From NCBI GenBank assembly GCA_030762935.1, contig CM060886.1, positions 31,288,509-31,352,508 of the forward strand: a DNA stretch of 64,000 nt, read 5' to 3'. The notes under the pieces were generated by a model. The model worked only from the letters and a program-made list of their open reading frames with translations. It searched no databases and was not told the DNA's origin. Of this stretch, positions 23,871 through 35,644 are shown piece by piece. Positions within the stretch are counted from its first letter, which is position 1. The number at the start of each line of letters is the position of its first letter. The DNA is from Hymenopus coronatus (lineage: Eukaryota; Arthropoda; Insecta; Mantodea; Hymenopodidae). The translations under genes were made by a program, and so were the position numbers.

Positions 23871-24804
23871 ACCAAAGGGAGACAAAAAGCAAATATCACT
23901 AACACTTTGAACACTTGTAAAGCAAACACCTCTTAACTTCAGATTAGATCAAATATAGTGCAAAAAAATTGTTATTAGAGCTTGTATTTTATTGATGACA
24001 ATATAGTAATGTAATAAGGAAAAATAGTAGATCACAATAAAACATTAAGAGCATTATTGCTTAATGGTTTGTGTTTTCTGTTGTTCAGGGGAGATAAAAA
24101 TATGATCACTCCATACATTACTGTAAAAATATTAATTCATTGTTTAGAACATCATTTGCAACTGACAATCTCAGTACATTCAAGTTAGTTTGATTAACAA
24201 TAGCAAAAGCCTCTCTAAAATACTTCTTAAGTCAAGATATTGCACCTTCTATCCTTCTCTTCTCAATCATTCTAAAAATCATTTTCATGAATTATTTTAT
24301 CTTAAAAAACCAGGAATCTGAAACAGCTTTATAATTATAACTCCTCTTTAGAAAAAAAAAAAATTGCATGCACACATAAGATAAAAAGAGCAAGATAAAA
24401 AAATGTGAATATTCTTGAACTTACCTACAACTAAAATCTTTAAAAAGCTGGGCAAATGTGAATGTTAATTTTGCCAATGTTAATAACACAAAGTAAATTT
24501 CTACTTAAATTAATATTGGGATCTTAAGATGCTTTATGCATTAAACAAAAAGGAAAAAAAAGTATAGACTAATTGCTAATTTATATTTTGTATATTTTAT
24601 TTTAAAGCATGCTAACTGCTCAATGTGGTCTCCCCTGCAGGTGCCATTACCCTGAGCTTATTTTCTTCAGTTGCAATAATTCTTCAAGAATGGAATATGT
24701 TCTCAAAAGAAAGATCTTACTCTACGCTTTTTGAGATGAATTTCCTATCTATAAAATAAATCTACTGGAACCAACAGATGCCTAAGAATGTAGCCATCAT
24801 CTTA
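23871..24804. other. intron sequence, nothing recognised
   Basis: AT-rich ATG2 intron between R1 debris and the left TIR of the split mariner. No feature recognised. Confidence 0.5.
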
Positions 24805-25917
24805 CAAGGGCAATTCAATAAGTAAGTACCTATGCTTCAAAATAGATGGTATTGCTTTAGACAAGTTACATTGTGTCATTTGTTACATGTTGCCAAAACA
24901 ATTTGGTACTAATTTATATGTCAGCTTGGATCTGGCAACCATTTCAGTTATTTGTTCAACATATTTTTGGTAAAATGGAAAAGGGGTAGTATTGCTCAGT
25001 GATTCGCTTTTCTCTTCTGGATGGGAAAACTTATGGGGAGATGAAAGCAAAACTGGATGCTGTTTATGGGGACCCTTCGCCATCTATGACAAGGTATTGG
25101 TTCAATGACTTTAAACATGGTTCAACACCATTTCTATGAGGATGCCTGGCAGATGTGATTATCAAGAAAATCATTGAAAAAGTCTACAATATAATTATCA
25201 ACAATAATGATGAAAACGAAAGCTTGCAAAGTTTGACAAGGTGTGTCAAAAGAAATGAAATTCCTATTTTGCATAACCTGCAGATAAAAAGTTGTAAGCC
25301 TGATGGATGCCACAAGAGCTTGTTTCAAAGCTGCATTTGGAAGTATTTAAATGAAATCAAAAGGATCTTTTGTCACAAGATGTACTGTTAATGAGACCTG
25401 GATTCATCATTATTCTACAGCAACTAAGCAACTGTCAAAACAATGGATTGTGCTGGTTAATCTGCTCCAAAGAAGCCAAAGATACTCCCATCGTCTAGAA
25501 AAGTGATGGCGATAGCTTCTTAGAATGTGAGGGTGTCATACTCATTGACTTCTTAAAAAAGGAAAAGCTATTACTGGACACTACAGCGAGTTGATGGCCC
25601 AATTCCACCACAAGCAGTTGAAAGAGAAATGGCTTCACTTGGCAAAGACGAAAGTACTGGTTCAATAAAACAATAAACCACCACAGAATTGTCACCACCA
25701 AACTGCATGAATTGCTGCTGCACCCCTCCATATTCATCCAATCTGGCTCTGAAATTTATTCTTGTTCCTGAACATGAAGAAATGGCTTGCTGGAATAAAA
25801 TTTAGATCTCATTGTCAAAACAAATGCATATTTTGCAGAGGAGTTAAAAAATGGCAGGGATGTTGGGAGAAATGTGTATCCCTAAAAGAGGACTATGTTG
25901 AGAAATAAATAACTTGT
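24805..25917 (+). pseudogene. mariner, left part (split by a Penelope insertion)
   Basis: Left terminal repeat 'caagggcaattcaataagta' at 24805, next to TA at 24803-24804. A plus-strand transposase remnant follows: YWFNDF-type helix-turn-helix region near 25090-25130, TVNETWIHHYSTATKQLSKQ (equivalent of VDETWIHHY) near 25385-25440, LLKKGKAITGHY near 25545-25580, and a C-terminal KCVSLKEDYVEK near 25875-25905. Many stops. The element resumes after the Penelope insertion at 29416. Confidence 0.8.
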
Positions 25918-28525
25918 CCTGATATATGGTGGACTTTGAGACAGTGATGTGTTTTAACAATTTGAAATTTAGTTGAGTCAATTTTGTAACACTACATCAC
26001 TTACTTTTTTATTTCGGGAAACATGTTTCAGAAGCCATGTGCTTCCATTGTCAATTCCTTTGGTCGACTGCCGGCATCGCTTGCTGTGGTGGTTGTCTCT
26101 GTCCCTGGTATTGGTTTGATGAACCTCTGAATGAGTAGATCGCCTGGCAGGATTTCAAAATTGAAAACCCGGTTCTTGTTTTTCCAAATATATATGTTTT
26201 CCCAAACTTTTAATTCTGTCTTCCTTGTGATGTTTTTGAGGATTTTTGGGCTTCTATTTATAGTGTGTTTCTCTTTCCAAAAATGCCAAGCTACTGTAGA
26301 TTTGTCTTCTTGTTTGAGTTTAATATTTCTGTGGTGTTCTTTTGCCCTTGTTTTTATATTTCTTTTTGTTTGGTCGATGTAGATTTTTTCACAGTCATTA
26401 CAGCTGAACTGATATATTCCTGGTTTGTTTTCTTGTGGGATATCATCCTTTAATTTAGAATTTAAAATGTTTTTTATAGAGTAATTGTTTTTAGGGGCTA
26501 GAATGATGTTATGTCGTTTGAAGATCCTCTGGAATTTGTAGAAAGTTGTAGGGTGGTATGTAAACTTCTTGTAGATCTTGTTTTCTTTCTGGTTATGAGT
26601 GAGTGTGCTGACTTCTTTAATTCTCTTTCTATTTTTGGCCTCATTAACTTTTTTGTACACCAGTTCTGCCCGAAATCCATTCTCTGTAGCTATGTCCAAT
26701 ATTTTAGTAAGTTCACATTGGTATTCAGTTTTGCCCATTGGTACATTTACCAATCTGTGTGTAAGGCTGTTGAGTAAAGCATGCTGATGGGGAATGGGAT
26801 TGTAACTCTTTTGTTTTATATAGCTGTTGGTGTGGGTAGGTTTTCTGTAGATGCCAAATGTAAGGTGATTATTAGTTTTGATGATTTTTAGGTCGAGGAA
26901 TGGTCGTTGCCCATCACATTCCTTCTCCATTGTGAACTTTATGGACTTTTCTTGCATATTTAGGAGTTTTAGTGCATCTTCTAGGTGTTTTTCTGGGACT
27001 ATTGCAAAGATGTCGTCTACATAGCGGTACCATATTTTGAACATCCAGGGGAATGCCTTTTTAATCCTAGTTTCCATAGTGCTCATGAAGAAATCTGCTA
27101 ATATTGGTGACAGCGGGCTGCCCATAGCTAAACCAGATGTTTGTTTGTATTTCCCGTTAAATGTGAAAAAATTTTGATTTATGCACAGATTCGTTAATAT
27201 GATGTATTCTCGGACTTCTTCTGTTGTTTTCCCTATTGCAAGTAACCAGTTTTTGATGTGGGATTGTATGCTTTCTGTAGGTATGCTTGGAAACAGAGCA
27301 GTAACATCAAAGGAAACTAACATATTGGTTTTTTCTAAATTTATGTCTTTAATTTAATCGATCAGATCTAGAGAGTTTTTTATACTTGCTGTTTCAAATT
27401 TAGGGAAGGAAGAGAATCTGTTTGTTAACCATTTTGCTAGATTATATGTAGGTGCACTTATATTGTTTATAATTGGTCTCATTGCATTTCCCGGCTTGTG
27501 TATTTTTGGAAGGCCATAAATTCTGGGCAGAACTGGATTATCAACTTTAATTTTGCATTTTTCTTTTTTGTCTATTAGTTTACATTATTGAATACTGGCA
27601 TTTAATTTAGCTATACATTGGTTTAGAGGGTTCTTTTGTACTGTAGAGTATTCTTCTTTTTCTAAAAGTGTTTCCATTCTTTCTACATATTCAGTTTTGT
27701 CCATAATTACTATTGTGTTTCCTTTGTCAGCTTTGCTATAAATTACCGGTTTGCTTTTTAATGCTCTTATTACATTTTTTGGGGGGTTAGTTTTCTTTTT
27801 GCTTTCTATTGTTTCGATAATTTGGCAACATTCACTTTTTATTATGCTTTTATCAATATCATTTATGTGCTGGGTGGCTATTTCTACATCTGCAATGTAA
27901 CCGTCAATTTTATCTGAAAAATCAACGCAAGTTTTCATTCCTTTGTTTAAGAAATCCAGTTCTGATTTGGTGAAAGTTTGGTCCGATAGGTTTTTGACGT
28001 TCATTTGTGGTGTGGATTTTCGAATTGGTTTTCTTTTTTTCCCCTGTACTTTGCACAGCTTTTCAAGTTTACGTTTTTGCGTTAAAGTTTTGTTTCTCAT
28101 TTTGATGCTTAATTTAGCCAAAAGATTGCTTTCTAAATTTTCCTAAATGATGCTTCCTAATTTTTTGGTTAGTTTCAAGTGTAATTCATATAGCTGTAAT
28201 TCTACCTCACTTCTACTTTTGTAATGTTTGTTCTTCTCCATTTCCAAGACTTTTTTGACGGCTGCTTTTTCTAGTTTACTATTGTTATCATTTTTTATTA
28301 TTTTTCTGACAAATTTTGGCGTGGCCTTTTTAATTCTACATAAATTTAGAAACCGGATATCCGTGGCTAATTTGCGTTTCTTTTCTTGTAGTTTTTTGAA
28401 TAACTTTATATCCTTTTTGTGGTTGGTTTTGTTAAAAGCCTCGTAAATGAATATTGAATTTGATCCTACCTTTGTAACGTCCATATTCTGTTCCTTTCAC
28501 CACGTGTTGTATATGTTTACGGCAA
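25918..28525 (-). mobile_element. Penelope-like retroelement (RT + GIY-YIG endonuclease), three in-frame stops
   Basis: One minus-strand frame runs from 28484 to 26028 (819 codons with the stop) without frameshift. It is broken by stops at 28143-28145, 27585-27587 and 27354-27356. Order: lysine-rich N-terminus; SKADKGNTIVIMDK near 27720; YGLPKIHKPGNAMRPIINN near 27480-27530, a Penelope RT signature; SFDVTALFPSIP; SGLAMGSPLSPILADFFMS; catalytic WYRYVDDIFAIV near 27010-27030; and GIYQFSCNDCEKIYIDQTKR at 26360-26420, the GIY-YIG endonuclease. The YIG glycine is Asp here (IYID), while the partner copy keeps IYIG, so this nuclease is probably inactive. Penelope elements encode these two domains in this order. 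Its 3' end faces left. Confidence 0.92.
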
Positions 28526-29415
28526 AGAAAACCTACCCACACCAACAGCTACATAAAACAAAAGTGTTACAATCCCATTCCCCATCAGCATGCTTTACTC
28601 AACAACCTTACACACAGATTGGTAAATGTACCAATGTGCAAAACAGAATACCAATGTGAACTTACTAAAATATTGGACATAGCTACAGAGAATGGATTTC
28701 GGGCAGAACTGGTGTACAAAAAAGTTAATAAGGCCAAAAATAGAAAGAGAATTAAAGAAGTCAGCACACTCACTCATAACCAGAAAGAAAACAATATCTA
28801 CAAGAAGTTTACATACCACCCTACAACTTTCTACAAATTCCAGAGGATCTTCAAACGACATAACATCATTCTAGCCCCTAAAAACAATTACTCTATAAAA
28901 AACATTTTAAATTCTGAATTAAAAGATGATATCCCACAAGAAAACAAACCAGGAATATATCAGTTCAGCTGTAATGACTGTGAAAAAATCTACATCGGCC
29001 AAACAAAAAGAAATATAAAAACAAGGGCAAAAGAACACTACAGAAATATTAAACTCAAACAAGAAGACAAATCTGCGGTAGCTTGGCATTTTTGGAAAGA
29101 GAAACACACTATAAATAGAAGCCCAAAAATCCTCAAAAACATCACAAGGAAGACAGAATTAAAAGTTTGGGAAAACATATATATTTGGAAAAACAAGAAC
29201 CGGGTTTTCAATTTTGAAATCCCGCCAGGCGATCTACTCATTCAGAGGTTCATCAAACCACCACCAAGGACAGAGACAACCACCACAGCAAGCGATGCCG
29301 GCAGTCGACCAAAGGAATTGACAATGGAAGCACATGGCTTCTGAAACATGTTTTCCGAAATAAAAAAGTAAGTGATGTGGTGTTACAAAATCGACTCAAC
29401 TAAATTTAAAAAAAA
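28526..29415 (+). mobile_element. Penelope-like element, inverted 5'-truncated partner copy
   Basis: The 3' third of the same element in opposite orientation, joined head to head at 28525/28526 with a short shared AGAAAACC at the junction. The frame is open from 28526 to 29344 (about 272 codons) without a stop. It begins RKPTHTNSYIKQK, within the RT C-terminal part, and carries GIYQFSCNDCEKIYIGQTKR with the canonical YIG intact. The arm 28526-29406 pairs with 25968-26848 at very high identity by eye. It ends in an A-run before the target duplication. Confidence 0.9.
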
Positions 29416-29491
29416 AAATAACTTGTGTTTGAAAATCAAAAAATAATATTTTTATTGCAAACATGGATACTTATTGAACCACCCTCACAAG
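29416..29491 (+). pseudogene. mariner, right part (after Penelope insertion)
   Basis: Begins with the duplicated target AAATAACTTGT (29416-29426; also at 25907-25917) and ends in the right terminal repeat 'tacttattgaaccaccctca' (reverse complement of TGAGGGTGGTTCAATAAGTA), matching the left end at 24805. TA flanks it at 29492-29493. Confidence 0.85.
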
Positions 29492-29761
29492 TATTGGAGG
29501 GCAGACTTTTCATTGTGCCAAGTGTTACTATCTTGACTGCCAGGTTGGAATATGGAATACCTGTTATTAGAATGAAGTTGATATTTTTCTGCTCTTCAGT
29601 GAATCATAGAGAAAAGAATATGCTGAGGCTCACATTTGATGCTTGATAAATACTAATGATTTACAGTTTAAGTAGGCATAACTTCTGAATTTCTGGTATA
29701 AATTTTCTATAATAATGAAAAAATAAAACATTAATTTACATAAAATATACAGCATACTAAC

Positions 29762-29912
29762 CATTATGATAAAATGAAGCATGATTTACTTGTAAACAAA
29801 CATAACCAAGGCCAAGCTTTCCTTTGTAGCCTGATATGAAAAACATACTTCCTTCATCAAATATTACTTGTAGCTCTCCATGTTGCCCTGGAATCACATT
29901 TCCAGTAGAATC
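29762..29912 (-). CDS. ATG2: ATG2 exon, GNVIPGQHGE segment
   Basis: Short internal ATG2 exon. It reads DSTGNVIPGQHGELQVIFDE, continues through FFISGYKGKLGLGYVCLQ and ends SFYHN. This corresponds to the ATG2 segment 'G(N/D)xxxxxHGEF..' followed by 'Y..G..Y.C...S..LYH'. Acceptor AG at 29914-29913; donor GT at 29761-29760. It starts on a complete codon and its last base is the G of a Gly codon finished by the exon at 20734-20939. The exon sits only about 270 bp from the right end of a mariner that was itself split by a Penelope insertion, so that insertion missed the exon narrowly. Confidence 0.92.
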
Positions 29913-30104
29913 CTAAAAATAAGTAATATAATTAAAGTTATGACAATCATCGTAATTCAATTTTCTGTGTACATTTCTATAAAAATCAAATATGAATATA
30001 TGCTATTGCTGAAGGCAATCATTACAAAAATCTGAGCTTTCTTATTATAATTTTTCATATGAAAAGTGAAATATTCATTCCTTCAGTTACGTTTTTTATT
30101 AAGA

Positions 30105-30249
30105 TGCTACCTTTTTACTTTCTCCATACATACTATGTGCATAGTGTATAGAGAAGGTATTGTAATGCACTCAAAAATTTGATTCCGAGATTTCACCAGA
30201 AATACATGTTTTGGGTCCCCCTGAATCCAAAAAAGGTATTTTTAGCAAA

Positions 30250-30282
<33 letters not shown>

Positions 30283-30790
30283 GGGGGGCAGCATAGCTCA
30301 AAAACAAAAGATTGTTACATACCAAACTTGGTATATATTCCAAAGATGCGACACAAAGATTTTCAAGAAAATCCCCCCACCCCAAACTACCCTTTACATG
30401 GAACTTTTTTCGAAAATGTTGATTTTCTCAGAAATGGCTGCAACGATTTGTATATTAAAGATATTTACCTGGTAGGGTACATTAAAACACACAATTTATG
30501 TTATATACATTTTTTTTGGGGTGTTGATCGTTTTTGAGATATTCCTTGTTTCTGGTTTCAGCTTTAAAAAACTTCAGTCACATAGCAACTAGCTTTTGAC
30601 TATCACTTTAACTTACGGTACTCCCTTATTTCCCTTCTACTTTAAGGAAGCAAGTAATAAGACTATTTCTGCTATTTTTTCTCGATTACCATGAAATAAA
30701 TAGAAGCATGGGCTTTTTAACAATAATTTGTTACAGAGATGTAGAGAAATTCATATGAATGGAACACATTAGATTTTTTTTTTTTTTAAA
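30105..30790 (-). repeat. R1 repeat with (GT)n and G-run
   Basis: Minus-strand R1. The 3' end 'ctttttactttctccataca' is at the left and the 5' end 'ggaacacattagattttttt' at the right. Internal (GT)n at 30251-30280 followed by a G9 run. It lacks part of the 5' third. Confidence 0.75.
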
Positions 30791-31475
30791 TATAATCACA
30801 ATGTGCACAATAAAACACATAAAAATGTATGAAGTTCGATGAAATTTTCTTGTTTAAAAATATGTAATGCTATAGTGTATGGGAGATATGTAATCTCTCT
30901 TGTTTGCCACAGAAGCCAAGCGAAGGAAACTCTGATTGCTAAAAGCAGTGCCACTACATTCATTTGCAGCGGTGGGTATGTTGTTATTAAAGTGCACTAA
31001 TCTTTTATAATAGCAACTGAGTAAATTACACTTGTAGCAAATGTCAGCTGTTTTCAGAGTTAGATTGTTAATCAATATATTTAGTTATTCAGTGTAGCTT
31101 GTATTATGTGCTAAACATCTGCAACAGCTATTCCCTGTTGATTATAGTGCATACAGTGAGTGTCTTAATGATAATTTTTCAAGCATTCAAAGTTTTCGGT
31201 GTAAATAAATAACTTATTGGCAATGGTAGCAGTATAAATGTGTAATGTCCAATAGGGATAAATTTAGGTTAGGGGGGTAAGCAAAATACTCATTTTCTTG
31301 GAAATGATTAGCTAGTGTAAGGCGGCATATTTGAGAATTCATCTAAGCATATTATTTTTTGCAATATGAACACAACACACACTTGTAACATTTACAGGAC
31401 GATATCATAGAAGTACTGCAAATAGTTCTAAACCTCTGGTGATTTTCTACTACAGGTTATTTCAATATTAATGTA
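30791..31475. other. intron sequence, nothing recognised
   Basis: AT-rich ATG2 intron up to the TA that flanks the mariner at 31476. No feature recognised. Confidence 0.5.
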
Positions 31476-32575
31476 CGAGGGGTGTTCTATAAGTCCTTAG
31501 AAAATCCAAGAAATTCCTACGTGGTATTGAAAAAAGTAAAAAAGTTTGTATTTAGTAACCATTGTCTCTTACTAGATGGAGTTTCAGCTATATCCATCAA
31601 GTGGTTTTATTGCCATGGCAACTGAATCAACAACCTTTTGCTTTTTTAGAAATATGGGGGGAAAAAAGGACTTTTATCCAGTGATTAAACACTTCTGTTT
31701 AAAAGGCTTAACATTGAAAGAGATAAAAACCAGTTGGAGAAGTTCATGGCACATCTACTCCTGTGTTTGCAACAATTTACAATTGGATAAATGAATCCAC
31801 AAATGAAAAACATCATTCCAGATGTCCAGTAGAAGTGACTTCCTGAAATGATTGATAAAATCCAGAATATGGTTTTAAGTGATCAATGAATCAAAGTTTG
31901 CAAAATAGTAGAGACCACAGGCATATCACAAGGTTCAGTGTTCTCAATTTTGCACCAAAAATTAGGTCTGATAAAGGTCTTGGCAAGATGGGTGACACAT
32001 TTGCTCTCAGTGGAGAATCAACACAATTATGTGGTCGATTCAGAAGGTGGTTTGACATTTTTCCATCACAATCCTGATGAGTTTCTGTGTCGATTCATAA
32101 CAGTGGATGAAACATGGATACAGTAATACACTCCAGAGACAAAGTTACAATCAAAACAGTGGGTTTTTTAAAGGCAAACCAGCTCCGAAGTGGGAAAAGG
32201 TGGTGAAATCTGCAGATGAGGTGATGGCCTTGGTTTTTTGTGATGCACATGGAATCATCTACATTGATTACTTGCAGAAAAGATGGATGATAAATGGAGG
32301 GTATTATGCATTGTTATTGTACCAGTTGAACAGAGAAACCTGAAAAATTGACTTGACGGAAAACAATTCATGTCTAACGAAGAGGTCATCTCCCAAACAG
32401 AGGCCTATTTTGAGGACCTTCTGAAATCCTACTTTTTGGAAGGCTTAAAACAGTTGGAGAAACGCTGGGAAAAAGCATATTAGGCTAAAAGGAGATTATA
32501 TTGAAAAATAAAAAAAAATATACCAAAAATAATTTGTTTTCTATCTCTTTCTGAGGACTAATTGAATGCTTCTCG
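31476..32575 (+). mobile_element. mariner with both TIRs, transposase broken
   Basis: Ends pair as 28-bp terminal repeats (CGAGGGGTGTTCTATAAGTC... against CGAGAAGCATTCAATTAGTC..., 21 of 28 matching) flanked by TA at 31474-31475 and 32576-32577. Plus-strand transposase pieces: YPVIKHFCLKGLTLKEI (N-terminal HTH) near 31655-31710; ITVDETWIQ near 32098-32125; SADEVMALVFCDAHGIIYID and YLQKRWMINGGYYALLL near 32209-32320, as in the mariner 'AGKVMATVFWDAHGII.IDYL.KG' core. The third catalytic region is lost. Length about 1.1 kb against about 1.3 kb for the family. Frameshifts rule out activity. Confidence 0.88.
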
Positions 32576-32904
32576 TATATGATCCATATGAATTGTGTTT
32601 CAGTAAAGATTTTCTTGCCCACGATTATAGATTTCTTCTATTTTTCAAAGTAATATCAGCATCTATAGCAGCTTCAGTGTAAAATAATAAATCATCAAAA
32701 TTCACTGTGTTAGCTTGTATTAATGGTTGCAATTGAACTCAAATGTTCCAAGAAACTTTTTTTGAAAGAGTTTATGACAAGTTATAAACTGTATCATACA
32801 ATTTCTGTACATGTAAAAGGAAGAAGATTAATCTCACATAAATCACCAGTAGAAATGCATCTTTAGAACCCCATTTTTGCATAATGTGATCATTTTGCTA
32901 TAAC
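32576..32904. other. intron sequence, nothing recognised
   Basis: AT-rich spacer between the mariner and a LINE fragment. No feature recognised. Confidence 0.5.
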
Positions 32905-34335
32905 GTAAAACTTAGTCGAGTGCTATTTAACCTTTATATTGATGATATTCTAGAGGAGATCCAGAGGTATAATACACACGCATCAGTTATCAATAATAAA
33001 CAAATTTCAGGGTTACTGTTTGCGGATGACTTGGTAGTTGGGTCCATATCGTGTGGAGGGTTGAGGAAGGCAATTGAGGTGGTAAATAATTTTTGTAAAA
33101 AATGGGGCCTGAAAGTAAACGAGAAGAAAGCCAAGATCTGGTTTTTAAAAAGGGATGCAGACTACGTAAGGACGAGAAATGGCAGATTAATGGAAGAGAA
33201 ATAGAAGATGTAAGAAGATTTGATTATCTGGGGATTGGATTAAGTTCCAATGGAAGCTGAAGTAAGCAAACAAAGATGTGTAGAGTAAAAGGAAAAATGG
33301 CCATGATAATTATAAGGTCATGTATCAGCAAACTGCCAGATATGTATGTTAAATAGCTTGAAAAAATGTATACGGCTATAGTGGAAAACAAATCTGCAAT
33401 ATGGGGCAGAGGTATGCGAGTAGATGTGGCTTGGAGAGAGGTTGATAAAATAAATAGATCTTTTTGCAAATATATATGGAGCAGCTCAGTTAGAACTGGG
33501 AAGGTATTCCACTAAAGTAAAAATTATCACAAGCGCTATGAAATATCTATAGAATTTCAGAATTTAGAGGATAGGGATATTATTAAAGAACGCTTTAGCA
33601 TTTAGGAGAAAAGTAAATGAGAAGGATCATAGTCAGGAAATGCAGGAAATTATGGAAAAAATAGGTATGGGAAGTTCATTAAAAGCAAAACATAATGAAG
33701 GAGGCCTTTAGAAAGTAGTAGAGTTAAGGCTAGAGGATATTGATAAACAATATATTTTTAGCAGTACAAGAGAGAAAGTATGGATATATAAAGGAAAAAA
33801 ATAGTCTGGGAGAGAGAGAGAGAGAGAGATACGCTATAAACTAGGGAGACAAGGATTTGCGTGGTCGAGAACAGTGATTAAAAACTTGAAAGTATAAGGC
33901 ATGATGAAAAGATAAAAAAGAATATACAATGTGCAGTGAAATTCACAAAGCTTTCCATTATATACTATATTGTAATCAAACATAGATATGGAGAGATCAC
34001 ATTTGGCAAAGAAAATGGGACAAATTGGATGGGGAAATAGTAATTATAGTAGTAATCTAACTGTAAAAGGAGAAAAAAATATAAAAGGTATAGGAAATTT
34101 CTTTGGTAAAGTTAGATAGAAATGAATAAGAATGTGCAACAAGAAGATGGAAGAGAAAAGAGATTAGAAAATAATAAAAAGGAGTTGCATTATGTACGAC
34201 AAGGTCCATGGTGTTAGGGTTATGGTGGACCAAGGGAAAAATAAAAATAGCAAGCCTAGAAAAGGTATAAGAAAAATGTAAGAATATATGTACAGCATTA
34301 TGGTTAATAAAGACACTCATTCATTCATTCATGTT
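32905..34335 (+). pseudogene. 5'-truncated LINE (FADD reverse transcriptase, C-terminal half)
   Basis: Starts inside the RT palm: VLFNLYIDDILEEIQ, then ISGLLFADDLVVGS with the catalytic FADD near 33020, then FCKKWGLKVNEKKAKIW (thumb). After a frameshift come FDYLGIGLSSNGS, then SAIWGRGMRVDVAWREVDKI to about 33500. Beyond that the frame is badly broken, with an (AG)n tract at 33809-33829. The copy ends in (ATTC/TCAT)n at 34315-34335. The fragment at 62250-62480 looks related, and the one at 1-210 may be. It is not the same lineage as the jockey-type LINEs at 39.4 and 48.1 kb. Confidence 0.75.
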
Positions 34336-34469
34336 ATAATGATCAGGCATAAGAATTTCTAAGCATTGATTTGAATGCCAATTGCTTAAGAATTCCCATG
34401 CCTGAAGTTGATCATCTGTCCAGTGTTGACTTTCTCCACCTACATTTGCTGCAATCTATCTACATATCT

Positions 34470-34785
34470 AGTCGCCCTCTGTGGTGTAATGGTTACCATG
34501 CTAACTTCATGTACTCAAGGTTGCGGGTTCAAACCCGGCGGAGGACATGGACTTTTCCGGGCGTAAACATCCTTAGCATGGCTTCCTTCGGAAGGGAAGT
34601 AAAGCCGTTGGCACCGTGTTGTAGATTTACGGCACTTAAAAGAACCTCAAGCTGATAGAGAGGCCTCTGAGCAAAATTAAGTGGTCTTTCACGCCCAATT
34701 TAGAATGGGATGCTGAAAACCACAGTAGTTAAAGCCATAACCATAAATAAATAAATAACCATAAATAACACACCATTTTTTATTT
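34470..34785 (+). mobile_element. SINE-A, best full-length copy
   Basis: Plus-strand reference copy of SINE-A. The tRNA-like head has box A (TGGTGTAATGG, 34482-34492) and box B (GGTTGCGGGTTCAAACC, 34519-34535). The body includes 'catggcttccttcggaaggg' and 'gaggcctctgagcaaaatta', and the tail is (ATAA)n. Split promoter plus A-rich repeat tail identify a pol III-transcribed SINE. Confidence 0.88.
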
Positions 34786-35644
34786 ATCTACATATTTGCA
34801 AAGCTTTTCCTTTATCTAAAGATAAAAATTATGAATAAAAATTAAATCATCTCTGACCTCTTCAGTAAACCAGATGCATTCTCTTGTAAAATTAACTGAA
34901 AATACAAATGTGTCAATAAAGACAAAAACTGAAGGCAAAATTAAACACAAAATTGAGATTATTGGCACTAACATTTCAGAATGGCAAAAATGCTGTGCCA
35001 AATGTGCCTGAAATTAGGGCTGGCAAAGTATGTTTGGTTTATTATTTAGTAGGGTACATTGTATGACATGCATTAAAAATAACAAAATGCAAGTGTTCTA
35101 TCCTTTTCTGTGCCAAATGAACAGAAAATGTGTCTAACAAACTGATTCTATTGAGAGTCATACATATCTCACATATGCATCAAAAGTGTTTATAATGTAT
35201 GTTATGAGTAGAAAACATTCTCTCTGAAAAGTTACATAAATAGCTTATGAGATGATACATTTTTGGATGATTTAAATATGATTCAAGTGTAGTAATTGCA
35301 GTTTGTTGTGAAGAAAATGTTACATACATTCTTCTTAAGCTTGTATTTCATTGCTTGAAATACAGATTTTTCTTTTGCATTAATGCAGAAGGCAGAAGAT
35401 TGCTACATCTAAGGCAGCAAAGTATTCTTGGAAATATTGTAAGATTTCCAGCAGGTGGAGTCTATAAAAACATGTTACTGATGCTCTACAATACATTGTT
35501 AATAGCACATACATGGTTTCATTCCACTGCAAGAAGCAGCAGTCCCATCCAGGAGGTGGGCATGACAACTTTGGGAGGGCAAAACTTCCCCTTCTAATTG
35601 CTATGGTAACACTGTGGCATACCATAATTAAATCATTTGCAAAG
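34786..35644. other. intron sequence, nothing recognised
   Basis: AT-rich ATG2 intron between SINE-A and an R1 pair. No feature recognised. Confidence 0.5.

Noticed and set aside
26131..28446. Several 60-90-codon plus-strand open frames with hydrophobic, membrane-like translations
   Set aside because: They are antisense shadows of the Penelope RT and GIY-YIG frame; their Phe/Ser/Leu richness comes from reading Lys/Glu/Asn-rich codons backwards.
30179..30537. 98-108-codon frames starting in an R1 copy
   Set aside because: They run through a (GT)n/G-run and correspond to the non-coding R1 repeat.
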